A stretch of 64,000 nt of DNA from Alteromonadaceae bacterium 2753L.S.0a.02 (GTDB taxonomy: Bacteria; Pseudomonadota; Gammaproteobacteria; Pseudomonadales; Cellvibrionaceae). The translations under genes were made by a program, and so were the position numbers. The stretch is taken from positions 1,488,001 through 1,552,000 of the forward strand of contig VISH01000001.1 of the NCBI GenBank assembly GCA_007827375.1, written 5' to 3'. Position 1 is the stretch's first letter. Each line of letters starts with the position of its first letter. Shown here piece by piece: positions 1 to 9,167 of the stretch. Under the pieces are notes generated by a model. The model was given only the letters and a program-made list of their open reading frames with translations. It did no database searches and had not been told where the DNA came from.

Positions 1-1508
1 TTAAAAGATAGCGGGTACTCACCACTGCCCTGGGTTGTGAAGGTATCCAGCAATTCATCCATATGGAATACCGTAATTAAATATTCCACCGGTGTGGGGT
101 TATCGGTTTCCACAAAAATTTCCAAAACCTGATCTTGTGCGTGATCCGCTGGCACGGTAATGCGATACCAATCGGTATCTCCCACGTAGGAAATTAAAGC
201 GCTGGATTCGAGGTTGGCGGTTTCATCCAATTCAATCGCATCGTTAATGGTATTATTACCGCCGTTTAATTCGGCATCGTCTGTGACGTTAATGGAAGTC
301 ACCGTGGCGGAATAGGGCATGCCCACAGTACCGTCGAGGCTGCAGATATGATCATCCACTGCGGTCACCCGCACAAAATGCTGGCCACTGGTGGCCACTT
401 TAATATGCGCGGTACGCGGCCCGGTTTCGGTGGAATATTCCTTGGAAAACAGTACGACGTCGTTGCTATCCACCACTTCCAATAAATACCAGGCGTTGCA
501 GCCGTTGGCTTCGGAAGGGTCGAATTCGATTTGTAAAACCTGAATTGATGGCGGTGTTGCACCAGAGTTTAATTGGCTCCAATCTTCGTCGCCGGCGTAA
601 TCCAACGAGCCGCTTATTTGATAAAAACCGTCGCCGCTTAATACTGTGGCATTTTCCTGGCTGTCGTTTTGCGAAACTTCCGCCGTGGCAACGCGGGAAA
701 CGCACATTTCAAACGTGGAGGCGGTATCAAAGTTATCTTTGCCCTGGTCGTGTATCAACCAATAAAAATCACCGGCGGGCAGACTTTCAACCAGGCGATA
801 GTCGCTGTTAACCGGTTGTGCTGTGCTGCGTATTAGCGTGCCCTGGCTGTCAAACAAACTGACTTTCGGCGTAACGGAGGTGCCGCTGGCAAAGGCATTA
901 AAGTGCGCGACCAATTCCACCACGCCACTTTCCGCCAAAGAAAAATGCATGACATCGACATCACCCACGGTGCCGATGCTATCGGTGTGACAGCTGCCGT
1001 TGGGTGTTATTTGCGTGGCGTTGCTGAAGGTACCGTTATTGTCTTCCGGGGCGGCGGTATCGTAAGAAATACTGTAGTGCTCGGTGTTCGAGGCATCGTC
1101 GTCATTTAAATCGCGCACCGCAACGTAGAGTGGCCGCGCCTGGGTGGCGTTCACGTTAATGGTGAGCGATGAACTGCTGCTGTTATTTTCCGGAAAGTGA
1201 TCGGCCGCAAGGCGTACCAGTTGCCCGTTGGCTTCCTTCTCGTAAACGGTTGCGAGAACATCAACATCGTAGCGCAGGGTTTCGTTAAACACGTTGATAG
1301 CGATAAGCCCCGGTTCTTCGACATTAATACGATACCAGTCGATATCGGCGGTGGGGTTTATTACGCCGCTCATGCTTTCGTTTTTTGTGAGGGTGCGCTC
1401 GCTGGATTTTTCGTCGTCGCTTACGTTGGGTTTATCGTCACCGCCGCAATTGAATAAGGCCAAAGAAAAAAGAACAGTTGCGCTCGCTTGAATGAGTTTG
1501 TTAGTCAT
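1..1508 (-). CDS. Probable lipoprotein with repeated PPC-like beta-domains (3' end outside window)
   Basis: The frame is open from an ATG at 1508 to the left window edge, so the C-terminus is missing. The N-terminus is a signal sequence ending in an LFNC-like lipobox (Asn at -1 is non-canonical), followed by GGDD, which suggests an outer-membrane lipoprotein. Four segments carry the D-W/V-x-x-(F/I)-x-(V/L) signature of bacterial pre-peptidase C-terminal (PPC) beta-sandwiches: DIDWYRINV, DVDVMHFSL, DEDWSQL and DTDWYRITV. No catalytic domain is visible in the part present. It starts 13 bases after the stop of the VWA lipoprotein gene and is probably co-transcribed with it. PPC domains are usually accessory modules of secreted proteins, so a surface or binding role is inferred, not shown. 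Confidence 0.75.
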   Translation of the reverse strand, partial: MTNKLIQASATVLFSLALFNCGGDDKPNVSDDEKSSERTLTKNESMSGVINPTADIDWYRINVEEPGLIAINVFNETLRYDVDVLATVYEKEANGQLVRLAADHFPENNSSSSSLTINVNATQARPLYVAVRDLNDDDASNTEHYSISYDTAAPEDNNGTFSNATQITPNGSCHTDSIGTVGDVDVMHFSLAESGVVELVAHFNAFASGTSVTPKVSLFDSQGTLIRSTAQPVNSDYRLVESLPAGDFYWLIHDQGKDNFDTASTFEMCVSRVATAEVSQNDSQENATVLSGDGFYQISGSLDYAGDEDWSQLNSGATPPSIQVLQIEFDPSEANGCNAWYLLEVVDSNDVVLFSKEYSTETGPRTAHIKVATSGQHFVRVTAVDDHICSLDGTVGMPYSATVTSINVTDDAELNGGNNTINDAIELDETANLESSALISYVGDTDWYRITVPADHAQDQVLEIFVETDNPTPVEYLITVFHMDELLDTFTTQGSGEYPLSF

Positions 1509-1521
1509 GGTTTCACCTTTA

Positions 1522-3123
1522 TTAAGGCACGAGTTCGAAGTTATCGGGCGTCATTTCGATCACTTTGTCGGTATCTCTGATGTTGACCGTAACGGTGGCA
1601 CGCCGGAAAAGTGGAGTGGATTCGGGTTGATCGCTGGGCACCTGGGCGATGTACAATTGAATGGTGTTATCGCCGGGCAATTGGCCGGTGGCATCGTTGC
1701 CGTAGTTGGTGTCCATTAAATGAATATTGGAAATGGTGAATTCAAATTCGCGCACAAACGATTCGGAGTCGGTGCCCTGATTTAATTCCACCAGGCCGCG
1801 ATCAATAATGTCGTAGCGATAGGCATAGCGTTGTTGAATAATCGGGTCGGCCGATTTCACGTTGGTGTGGTAATGCACTTCGAGCCAATCGACACTGCCA
1901 TCGAAGTCGGTATCGTCGGTATCCTGAACTTCAATGGGGCTGGTACCCGCGAGATGTTCGATGTAATCGGGTATACCGTCGTAATCGGTATCGGCAATTT
2001 TGCGTTTCGTGCCCTGAATATATTCTTCACAATCGGTAAGGCCGTCTGTGTCGGTATCGGGCCAGCTATTGTCGGCTGCGGGGTCGCAGGGGCTGTCAAA
2101 TACCAGAGGGTCGCGTTCGTTGCCGGGGGAGCTCACCAGTTTTTCAAAATAGTCGCTCATACCGTCGTCGTCGCTATCGCGCAGCGCCGGGTCGGAACCG
2201 TAAATCAGTTCCTCTTCATCGGTGAGACCATCGCCATCACTATCGACCAGTAAATTATCAACGCCGGGTTTTACGTTGAAGTTATAGGCAACAATGTACT
2301 TAACAATGTATTCAACGGTGAGCCGTAAATCGACAATATTAAAATTAATGGAATCGGCATTTTCGAAACGGCGATACTGGCCATTACCGGCTTCGGCCAT
2401 GGCTTCCAGTATTTGCCCGGCCGCGGCCAGCTCGGTTTCATCCAGTGCGGGGTCTTCCAATAAAAAGGTGTGGAAATTAAAAGAACCCACGCCCCAGTTT
2501 TCCACCATGTCGACGATATCGCTTACGCTATCGGTAATACGTTGAATGGCATCGATGCCGGTGCCGGAATCCGGCTGGCCATCACTTAAGAAAATAACAA
2601 TGTATTTGGTGCGTGAAAGATTGTCGGCATTTTCGGCATCAAAGATATCCCGTTGAATATCGGCGTAAATGGTATTTAGGGTTCCAATATAGTTGGTGGT
2701 AGTGTCGTTGGCGTTAAAGCTGAGAATATCGTTGAGTTCGTCCGGGTCTTTGGTGAAATCATTTTGGCCGTCGGCGTTTTGGGTGACGGCGGTAACCGCA
2801 GAGTTCCAGATCATGACTTCAAACGAAACATCATCGTATTCGCTGTTGTAGCGGTCGATAAATTCGCGCGCGGCATCGAGGCGTAAACCGTAGGGGTCGG
2901 CACCGGCGCCGCTGCCATCGGGCATCACAAAACCCATGCTGGCGCTGGCGTCGATGGCAAATAACACTTTTACCGGAAAATTAATTTCATCGGGGTTTTC
3001 GGTGCGAAAGGTGCCTTTTAATACCGCGACGCTGCTTTCGGTGGTGCGTTCCAGCGGTGCGTGATCGTTACAGCCGACAGCGAAGGCCAGGCTCATCAGT
3101 AACAGGTTTTTTAAAAGTCGCAT
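1522..3123 (-). CDS. VWA-domain lipoprotein with Asp-rich calcium-binding (thrombospondin type-3-like) repeats
   Basis: The start at 3123 is preferred over 3132 because the GAGG ribosome-binding site abuts 3132 but sits about 10 bases from 3123. The signal peptide ends in a good lipobox (AVGC). Residues ~50-265 form a von Willebrand A domain with an intact MIDAS: D58-x-S60-x-S62, a Thr in DTTTNYIGTL, and Asp in FLSDGQPD. Residues ~293-425 contain DSDGDGLTDEEE-type repeats that bind Ca2+ in thrombospondin type-3 and related proteins. A C-terminal beta-rich region follows (~430-533). VWA plus Ca2+ repeats on a lipid anchor is an adhesin architecture. Myxococcus gliding uses a VWA lipoprotein adhesin (CglB), and this gene lies in a train resembling the Agl-Glt genes. 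Equivalence to CglB or CglD is inference. Confidence 0.85.
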   Translation of the reverse strand: MRLLKNLLLMSLAFAVGCNDHAPLERTTESSVAVLKGTFRTENPDEINFPVKVLFAIDASASMGFVMPDGSGAGADPYGLRLDAAREFIDRYNSEYDDVSFEVMIWNSAVTAVTQNADGQNDFTKDPDELNDILSFNANDTTTNYIGTLNTIYADIQRDIFDAENADNLSRTKYIVIFLSDGQPDSGTGIDAIQRITDSVSDIVDMVENWGVGSFNFHTFLLEDPALDETELAAAGQILEAMAEAGNGQYRRFENADSINFNIVDLRLTVEYIVKYIVAYNFNVKPGVDNLLVDSDGDGLTDEEELIYGSDPALRDSDDDGMSDYFEKLVSSPGNERDPLVFDSPCDPAADNSWPDTDTDGLTDCEEYIQGTKRKIADTDYDGIPDYIEHLAGTSPIEVQDTDDTDFDGSVDWLEVHYHTNVKSADPIIQQRYAYRYDIIDRGLVELNQGTDSESFVREFEFTISNIHLMDTNYGNDATGQLPGDNTIQLYIAQVPSDQPESTPLFRRATVTVNIRDTDKVIEMTPDNFELVP

Positions 3124-3162
3124 CGCCGTCATACCTCGAGTGGCAAAGTGATAATAAAACGC

Positions 3163-4032
3163 TTAGCAGGCATCGCCGTGTCCGTCTTGATCCTGGTCGG
3201 CCTGATCGGCATTGGCGGTGGAAGGGCAGTTATCACACACATTGCCTATGCCATCGCCGTCGCTATCGTCGTTGTTGTCGGAGCGTGCGTTAGGGCATAA
3301 ATCGATACTGATGTTAAAACCGTCGTTATCAAAATCGTTATCGCAGGCATCGCCCTGTACATCGCCCACCAAATAAAAATCACTGTTGGCCTGGTCGGGG
3401 TTGACTGTGGCGGGGCAGTTGTCGATGGCATCGGGAATACCGTCGCCATCGTCGTCGTTATCACATAGATCGCCCAGGCCATCGTTATCGCGATCTACCT
3501 GATCCTGATTGGCAATAAATGGGCAGTTGTCGCTTGCGCCGCTAAGTTCAACACCGTCGCCGTCCATATCGTTGTCGCAGGCATCGCCGATGCCGTCGTT
3601 ATCGATATCTTCCTGATAAAAATTGGCGATGGTGGGGCAGTTATCACAGGCATCGCCGTGGCGGTCGCCATCGGAATTATCCTGATCGAGATTGGCATCG
3701 TGTGGGCAGTTATCGTTGGGGTCGTTCCAGCCGTCATCATCGAAGTCATCATCGGCTTGTTGGGTGGGGCCAATAGTGAGCGCGACCAACACCAGTGCGC
3801 CGCCACCGCCACCACCCTGACCCCCGGTGGGTGGTGCACCGCAATCGGCACCACATTCTAAAATGCGGCCGTCTTCATCGCGGTAGAACACATTGCCGTT
3901 TTGGTCGACGTAACGCCGCCAGAACACACCACTGTCGTCGAGATAGCCGTCGTCGGTGTAAACACCCGCGATACACAGTGAACAAGTGAACATTAAACAA
4001 AAAAGAGTAAGAAGTTGGGAGAGTAATCGCAT
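3163..4032 (-). CDS. Secreted thrombospondin type-3 repeat protein
   Basis: The start at 4032 has GGAGG 11 bases upstream and gives a clean signal peptide (MRLLSQLLTLFCLMF...). The frame extends further upstream to 4116 but lacks such a site. After a short N-terminal region (~25-75) and a glycine run (~76-85), the remainder to residue 289 is consecutive type-3 repeats: DNCP...DxDxDGxGDxCD with paired cysteines, at least six units. Such repeats wrap Ca2+ and form rigid rods. The protein stops directly after a GDAC, so there is no C-terminal domain or anchor. It is first in a three-gene set with the VWA and PPC-like lipoproteins (gaps 39 and 13 bases). A Ca2+-dependent surface or spacer role is inferred. 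Confidence 0.85.
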   Translation of the reverse strand: MRLLSQLLTLFCLMFTCSLCIAGVYTDDGYLDDSGVFWRRYVDQNGNVFYRDEDGRILECGADCGAPPTGGQGGGGGGALVLVALTIGPTQQADDDFDDDGWNDPNDNCPHDANLDQDNSDGDRHGDACDNCPTIANFYQEDIDNDGIGDACDNDMDGDGVELSGASDNCPFIANQDQVDRDNDGLGDLCDNDDDGDGIPDAIDNCPATVNPDQANSDFYLVGDVQGDACDNDFDNDGFNISIDLCPNARSDNNDDSDGDGIGNVCDNCPSTANADQADQDQDGHGDAC

Positions 4033-4288
4033 GTTCTTATGAACCTCCGCAATTTTGTCAGGCACTTCGTTGCCTGAATTTTTGCAAAATAATGCCCCGG
4101 CAATGTGAATGCTCACCTGCCTAACATAAGGTATAAAATTGGTTATGTGTGCCGCGTTTAAAAAGCGTGATAATTAAATTTGGCTGTTAAAAAAACAATT
4201 AATTCAGTGATTGGAACGATAACACCGGCCTTGCAATTAAAATATTAATTTGTTGGTAAACGCACAATTTTAAACATATATGTAAGGT
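4033..4288 (-). promoter_or_regulatory. 256-bp AT-rich gap, likely promoter for the TSP3-VWA-PPC genes
   Basis: This is the only large gap in the minus-strand train between 1 and 15586. It is AT-rich and contains no convincing ORF, so the three distal genes may have their own promoter. I cannot assign -35/-10 boxes with confidence. Confidence 0.3.
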
Positions 4289-5692
4289 TTATTCGCTAAG
4301 TTCGTTGAATAAATAAATTGTATTATCCGTTTTTGAAAAGCTCACAATGTGCAATAAATCGTTGCTGTCGAACCACACGGAATTGTATAAACCGATATCA
4401 CCGGCTTCATCGACACGCTGAATAAACCATTGCTCAGTTTCGTTATCGTAAGTGGCCAGTTTTAAATTGTAGAGTTCCCGTTGATTGCCCACACCGTACG
4501 ATTCGGTTTCGTAATACACAATGGCGGGTTCGCCTTCGCTATTAAATGTGAGTTTTGTTTCGCTGCCGGTTTTGGTGGCTTCATCAATAATTTGAATTTG
4601 CCAGCCGTCTTCGCTGAGCGTGGCATAGCGCAGCGCTTTTTCGTCGTCTTCGGTATAGCTTAAATATTCAGTGCAGGTATCGATGTAATAGGCCACAGCC
4701 AGTTCGCCGCTCGGGGAAAGTGCTGCGGAAACATCTTCAATAATACAACCGCGATCCACCCATTGACTTTGCCAGCCACCGTTTCGCTGCGCCATGCGCA
4801 AACCGTGTTCGTCGTAATTAATTTCCCGTGCGCCGTAAAATACCACCGGATTTTCATCGGCATCGAGTATCAGGCTGTTGTGGTAACCCACGGCGTTTTG
4901 ATAATTATTGCTGTAGGTGTTGCCTTCTACGGCTTCTTCATCGGCAATGGTGTAGCTGTCGAAACTGCCGGCGGGTTTTTGAATGTAGCGTACGTCGGGG
5001 TGTAACGCGTTGTTGCTGTCGCATCCTTCCCAAAAAAATTGAAACGCGATATGGACATTGCCTGCGCTATCGACTTTTAAACTGGGGTAATCACCGGCAT
5101 CGCCATCGGTATAAGCGGGGTTGCGCTCGCCGGAATATCCCATGGCTCCAAGATATTCGCTCCATTGCGCGGCGCCGTTTGGCAGCGTTGCCAGCATGGT
5201 ATCGGACTGCTGGGTATTGCAGTGGGCGTTGTTGCCGCCGCGATAGGCTACATAGAGGTTGTTATTGGCATCGATGGTTAAATCAAATTTCAGGGTATTG
5301 TCGAGAGTGACGATATCGTTGCTTTGTAATTCTTGCTCGCCCGCATTGGCATTGCTATCCCACACTAAATGTTTAAGCGTGTATTCGATGGGCGGGTTGG
5401 GTTCTTCTTCAGTGGCTTCGTGTGCATCTAACAGATACACAAAATGAATAAGACCTTCCTGCAATTGATCCGGCACGGCGGCAACATGGGTGCTTAATAA
5501 GCCGCCGTCGCTTACTCGCGTAATCGCGGTTTTTTGCCAGTGACTTTGTACGGGCTCTGGCTCCACTTCGCTTCTGTCGCGTTTGGGTTCGCCACCGCAA
5601 CCCGTTTGTGTGAGCAATGCCGCTAAAATCAGGGGTGTGATAAGACGTTGAGTGGGAAGTGTAGTACCGCACCGGAAATTAATTGGCACCAT
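4289..5692 (-). CDS. Lipoprotein, probable beta-propeller-like, function unknown
   Basis: The ATG at 5692 has GGAGG nine bases upstream; a GTG at 5710 extends the frame but is less likely. The signal sequence ends in a lipobox (TQTGC), then GGEPKRD. The mature part has recurrent units of the form 'D(x)NNNLYVAYR', 'DSAGNVHIAFQ', 'DADENPVVFYG', 'SPSGELAVAYY', 'NSEGEPAIVYY' and 'DSNDLLHIVSF', about 45-60 residues apart. That pattern is typical of beta-propeller blades. No catalytic signature is seen. The gene overlaps the end of the upstream TPR lipoprotein gene by 14 bases, suggesting translational coupling and membership of the same complex. I do not recognise a named family. Confidence 0.75.
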   Translation of the reverse strand: MVPINFRCGTTLPTQRLITPLILAALLTQTGCGGEPKRDRSEVEPEPVQSHWQKTAITRVSDGGLLSTHVAAVPDQLQEGLIHFVYLLDAHEATEEEPNPPIEYTLKHLVWDSNANAGEQELQSNDIVTLDNTLKFDLTIDANNNLYVAYRGGNNAHCNTQQSDTMLATLPNGAAQWSEYLGAMGYSGERNPAYTDGDAGDYPSLKVDSAGNVHIAFQFFWEGCDSNNALHPDVRYIQKPAGSFDSYTIADEEAVEGNTYSNNYQNAVGYHNSLILDADENPVVFYGAREINYDEHGLRMAQRNGGWQSQWVDRGCIIEDVSAALSPSGELAVAYYIDTCTEYLSYTEDDEKALRYATLSEDGWQIQIIDEATKTGSETKLTFNSEGEPAIVYYETESYGVGNQRELYNLKLATYDNETEQWFIQRVDEAGDIGLYNSVWFDSNDLLHIVSFSKTDNTIYLFNELSE

Positions 5693-8600
5693 TGAAGAAA
5701 CCCTCCGCACGAGCGTGAATCAGCATTTGGGCGTTGGCATCTTTTAAGCCGATACGGCTGCTGTAAACTCCGTTGGCGTAGTCGGCGTAACCGTAGTGCC
5801 AAAATAGACCGGCGAGATTGACACTCGCGGAATAATTGCTTTTATCGATATCCAGAGCTTTTTGCAGCGATTCGCGCGCGGTGCGGTCTTCGCCAAAATA
5901 AATATCATTGGAACCCAGCATGGCGTAGGCCTGCGATTTTTCGGCGCGGCTTAATTTAAAGTCGCCGCTCAGGATATTTTTAATAACCACCGAGGCCTGG
6001 CTGATGTCACCCTGCTGGCGATACAGTTGCGCAAGCCGGAGTTGCAGTTGGGTATCGCTGGGGTTTTTATAGATTTCGTCGTACAAGCTGCGAAACTGTG
6101 GAGTTTTTAAAGTTTCCAGGCTGATTTGCTGTTGCGCGGAGGGTGTTATTAAACTGCGTTCCGGATGTGGTGCCGAGGTGCCGGACTGCTCATAGTTGGC
6201 GAGCTGGCGATCGAAGGGTTTTATTTTTTGGGTAAGCTGTTTGGCGGTTTGCTGATACTGATAGGCCTCGTTTTTGTACTCGATAGCCTTCTCGGCAATT
6301 AAGGCGCGGTATTGCTGTACTTCATCGGCGGAAAGATCGCCGGGTACCGGCGCACCTTCCAAAAAGTGCGCATATTCGGAATTAATATCGTACAAACGAT
6401 GACAGGCGTATATGGACCAACGCGGTGATTTAAAATCGAGGGTATCTAACAGCGCTTTCTGTAATTGTTCGTAGAGTGCGGTTTTATTTTCTACAATGGC
6501 GTTATCGATGCTGCCCGCCATTTGCAGATTCATATAGCGGTCGAAGCTCATCATGGCAAAACTGTAAGACACTTCGCCGAGGTTTTCGCCGTACACCGGG
6601 GCGAGGCGTTTGGCATTAAATTGCGAACGCGCTTTTTTAAAATAACCCTGACTTGCGCCGAGGTTGCGCGCTTTTAAAGCGAACTCTGCCGATAAGGCGT
6701 TGCTTATGCCCGAGCCCAGCGCAGCTTTATTGCGCTGTGCGGTATTCAGCGCTTGCGCATATTGATGCTTATCGCGCTGCAGTGTGACCAGGGCCAAAGC
6801 CGCTTCTTTACGCTGTTCATCGTCGGGGTTAAAGCGCGTGAGCAGTTGCTCGTAATCTTTTATGGCGAGTTCCGGTTGGTAGAGGTTGCTGCGCAATTGC
6901 GCGGCCTGGTGTAAAAAATGTTTAGCGTTAATGTTTTTTGGAAACTGCTGCGCGTACTGCTCCAGATAGTCGGCGAGGGCGCGGAACTGTGCGGTACTGA
7001 GCGATAAATCAATTAAGGCCTTAAGTGCGTTTTCGGCGTCGCCCGATTGTGGAAAGCGCTTCACAATGGCCTGCCCAGCGACGTGCATGGTTTCGATATC
7101 ACCGTGCTCTTCGCTGGAAACAAACAACGCGTTGAGTGCCTGGCTGTCCATGCCGGCGGTTTCGGTGGTTTCCGCGAAGCTGAGTAATTTTTCCTTGCCG
7201 GAATCCCAATCGTTAATGGAATCGACTACCATTTCCTGCACAATTTTGGCTTGCGCCGCCTTACTGATTTTGGCGAGGTCTTGTTTTACGCTGCCATCAA
7301 GTTGTGGCACTTTGGCCAGTTGCTGCTGTAAATCCACCAAGCCCTGATAATCTTCGGTGAGGTGCAGCGCATCCATCATCAATTCCACCGCGGCTTTGGT
7401 ATTTTTGCTGTGGGGGAAGCGGTTTACATAGGCCGTAAATTCGGTAACGGCGCCGCTAAAATCACCCTCGTCATAGCGCACCCGAGCGATATTAAACAGC
7501 AGGTCTTCCACTTTTGCAGAATTCGGGAAGAGCGATACGTAGGCTTGCCCCACGTCGCGCAGGCCATCTTGCGCGTAGGCAATTTCAAAATAATTCAATG
7601 TGTCGCGATCATCCAGCGCGGTATAGTAGCTCACTGCGGCGCTGTAAAGTGGGTCGTGCTTTTGTTTCGGGTCGGCGGTGTTATTGGCAATTAATTCATA
7701 GTATTTGCCCGCTTTGGTGAAATCCCCGGCGGCGTAGAGCGCTTCAGCGTAGTTGTATTGCATTTGAGCCAGGTTGGGGCTTTCATCGAAGAAATCGAGA
7801 AAATCTTCATAGGCCGCTATGGCAATTTCGAAGTCGCCGTGTTCGTTCGAGCGTTTCGCTTTTTCGTGCAAACGGGTTGCGATATCGCGGGCGTATACCT
7901 CGTAGTCGCTCAGAGTTTTTTGTTTGGTTTCTTCATCAATATGGGCGGAATAGCGAATTTGCTCCAGCGCTTTAACAATAAGCGCTACATCGTGATCGGC
8001 ATGGTTGAAATTTTTGGATTCCAGCACGCACTGGAATAAATTCTCGGTATATTCCAGCAATTTTTCGCCATCGAACTGGATTTCTGCCAGCTCGCGATAA
8101 ATATGGGCGGCGTTGTCCCACTGGTGTTTAATGATGTAACGCTTGGCGAGTTTTTCCATAACCAGGGTGTAAGACTGGCGCGACCAGGCGAAGCGCTGAA
8201 AATAACGTGATGCTTCTCCGGGTTTGGTATCGGGGTAAACCTGGCTGTAGCTGTAGGCCATATCGGCCAGCGCTTCGAGGCGAATATCCACCCGGTTATA
8301 GGTGTCTACATCCAGGGTGGAGGCATTACTCTGGGTGACCGATTGCTCGAATAAATGCAGTGCTTCCTTAAAGTTGCGTTTGTTAACGTGCACCCAGGCG
8401 AGTTTATAGCGCGCAATGATAATGGCTGAACTTTTCGGGTAATTGAGTACGCGGTGATAGTAACCCAGGGCTTCATCGATATTTTGCTGCTCGAAGGCGT
8501 AGTCACCGAGCAGTAGCAATGATTCGGGAATAAACTGGCTGTTTGGAAAATTATCGAGCAGGGTTTGGTACTCCGTTACCATCTCTTCATATTTACCGAG

Positions 8601-9167
8601 TTCCCGTAATTCATGGGCCAGGTAAAAATGCACACGGTCGAGTTCGTTATAGTCTGGAAAATGACTGACAATCTGCATGTAGGTTTCGATGGCTTTTTCT
8701 TTGAGACCGGTGGCTTCAACGCTGCTTACGCCATGGGTTTTGCCGCGCTCACCCATTTCCAAACGTCGTAGAAAAAATACCGAGCGTGATTTTTCGGCGT
8801 AGAGTTCGGCAAGGCGAATATAGAGTTCCGGCAAAAAGGGTCGGCCGTAAGATTGCGCGATAAGTTCTTTGGTGTTGTTAATGGCGTGGTCGAGGTTGTC
8901 CTTATCGAGATTAAAGCGCCGAATCAGAATTTCTTCTTCCACGGTTTTATCTTCGGTTTGAAAACCGTATTTGCCGGCTTCGGTGTTGTCTTCAAGACTT
9001 ACTGCCTGTTCCGGAAACTGTTCCGCGGCCTGTTCAGATGGCGGCTTGTTGTGATGCCAGGGCTTGACCGCATTGAGTGTGGCACAGGAGCACAGGCAAA
9101 GTGGCGCGAGCAGCGCCAGTGTTGCAAGTGGTTTTTGGTGGGGGCGTAAAGGCCATCGAAAACTCAT
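5679..9167 (-). CDS. Large TPR lipoprotein, GltD/GltE-like component of an Agl-Glt-type envelope machine
   Basis: Start at ATG 9167, with GGGAGG about 10 bases upstream and an ATGA overlap with the stop of the preceding TPR gene; the frame runs upstream to 9203 but that start is poorer. The protein is 1162 residues. Its signal sequence ends in LCSC, so it is probably a lipoprotein. The rest is almost wholly helical hairpins of TPR type: Y-x-x-(A/L)-x-x-x-F-P-x-S spaced ~34-37 residues, for example LLDNFPNSQFIPESL, FTAYVNRFPHSKNTK, QAIVKRFPQSGDAEN and LEQYAQQFPKNINAK. Further TPRs lie near the C-terminus. Large TPR proteins or lipoproteins are known Glt/Nfs parts in Myxococcus, and the neighbouring TolQ/TolR/AgmX/beta-barrel genes support that assignment. 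It is probably a periplasmic scaffold; direct orthology is not proven. Confidence 0.8.
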   Translation of the reverse strand: MSFRWPLRPHQKPLATLALLAPLCLCSCATLNAVKPWHHNKPPSEQAAEQFPEQAVSLEDNTEAGKYGFQTEDKTVEEEILIRRFNLDKDNLDHAINNTKELIAQSYGRPFLPELYIRLAELYAEKSRSVFFLRRLEMGERGKTHGVSSVEATGLKEKAIETYMQIVSHFPDYNELDRVHFYLAHELRELGKYEEMVTEYQTLLDNFPNSQFIPESLLLLGDYAFEQQNIDEALGYYHRVLNYPKSSAIIIARYKLAWVHVNKRNFKEALHLFEQSVTQSNASTLDVDTYNRVDIRLEALADMAYSYSQVYPDTKPGEASRYFQRFAWSRQSYTLVMEKLAKRYIIKHQWDNAAHIYRELAEIQFDGEKLLEYTENLFQCVLESKNFNHADHDVALIVKALEQIRYSAHIDEETKQKTLSDYEVYARDIATRLHEKAKRSNEHGDFEIAIAAYEDFLDFFDESPNLAQMQYNYAEALYAAGDFTKAGKYYELIANNTADPKQKHDPLYSAAVSYYTALDDRDTLNYFEIAYAQDGLRDVGQAYVSLFPNSAKVEDLLFNIARVRYDEGDFSGAVTEFTAYVNRFPHSKNTKAAVELMMDALHLTEDYQGLVDLQQQLAKVPQLDGSVKQDLAKISKAAQAKIVQEMVVDSINDWDSGKEKLLSFAETTETAGMDSQALNALFVSSEEHGDIETMHVAGQAIVKRFPQSGDAENALKALIDLSLSTAQFRALADYLEQYAQQFPKNINAKHFLHQAAQLRSNLYQPELAIKDYEQLLTRFNPDDEQRKEAALALVTLQRDKHQYAQALNTAQRNKAALGSGISNALSAEFALKARNLGASQGYFKKARSQFNAKRLAPVYGENLGEVSYSFAMMSFDRYMNLQMAGSIDNAIVENKTALYEQLQKALLDTLDFKSPRWSIYACHRLYDINSEYAHFLEGAPVPGDLSADEVQQYRALIAEKAIEYKNEAYQYQQTAKQLTQKIKPFDRQLANYEQSGTSAPHPERSLITPSAQQQISLETLKTPQFRSLYDEIYKNPSDTQLQLRLAQLYRQQGDISQASVVIKNILSGDFKLSRAEKSQAYAMLGSNDIYFGEDRTARESLQKALDIDKSNYSASVNLAGLFWHYGYADYANGVYSSRIGLKDANAQMLIHARAEGFFNGAN

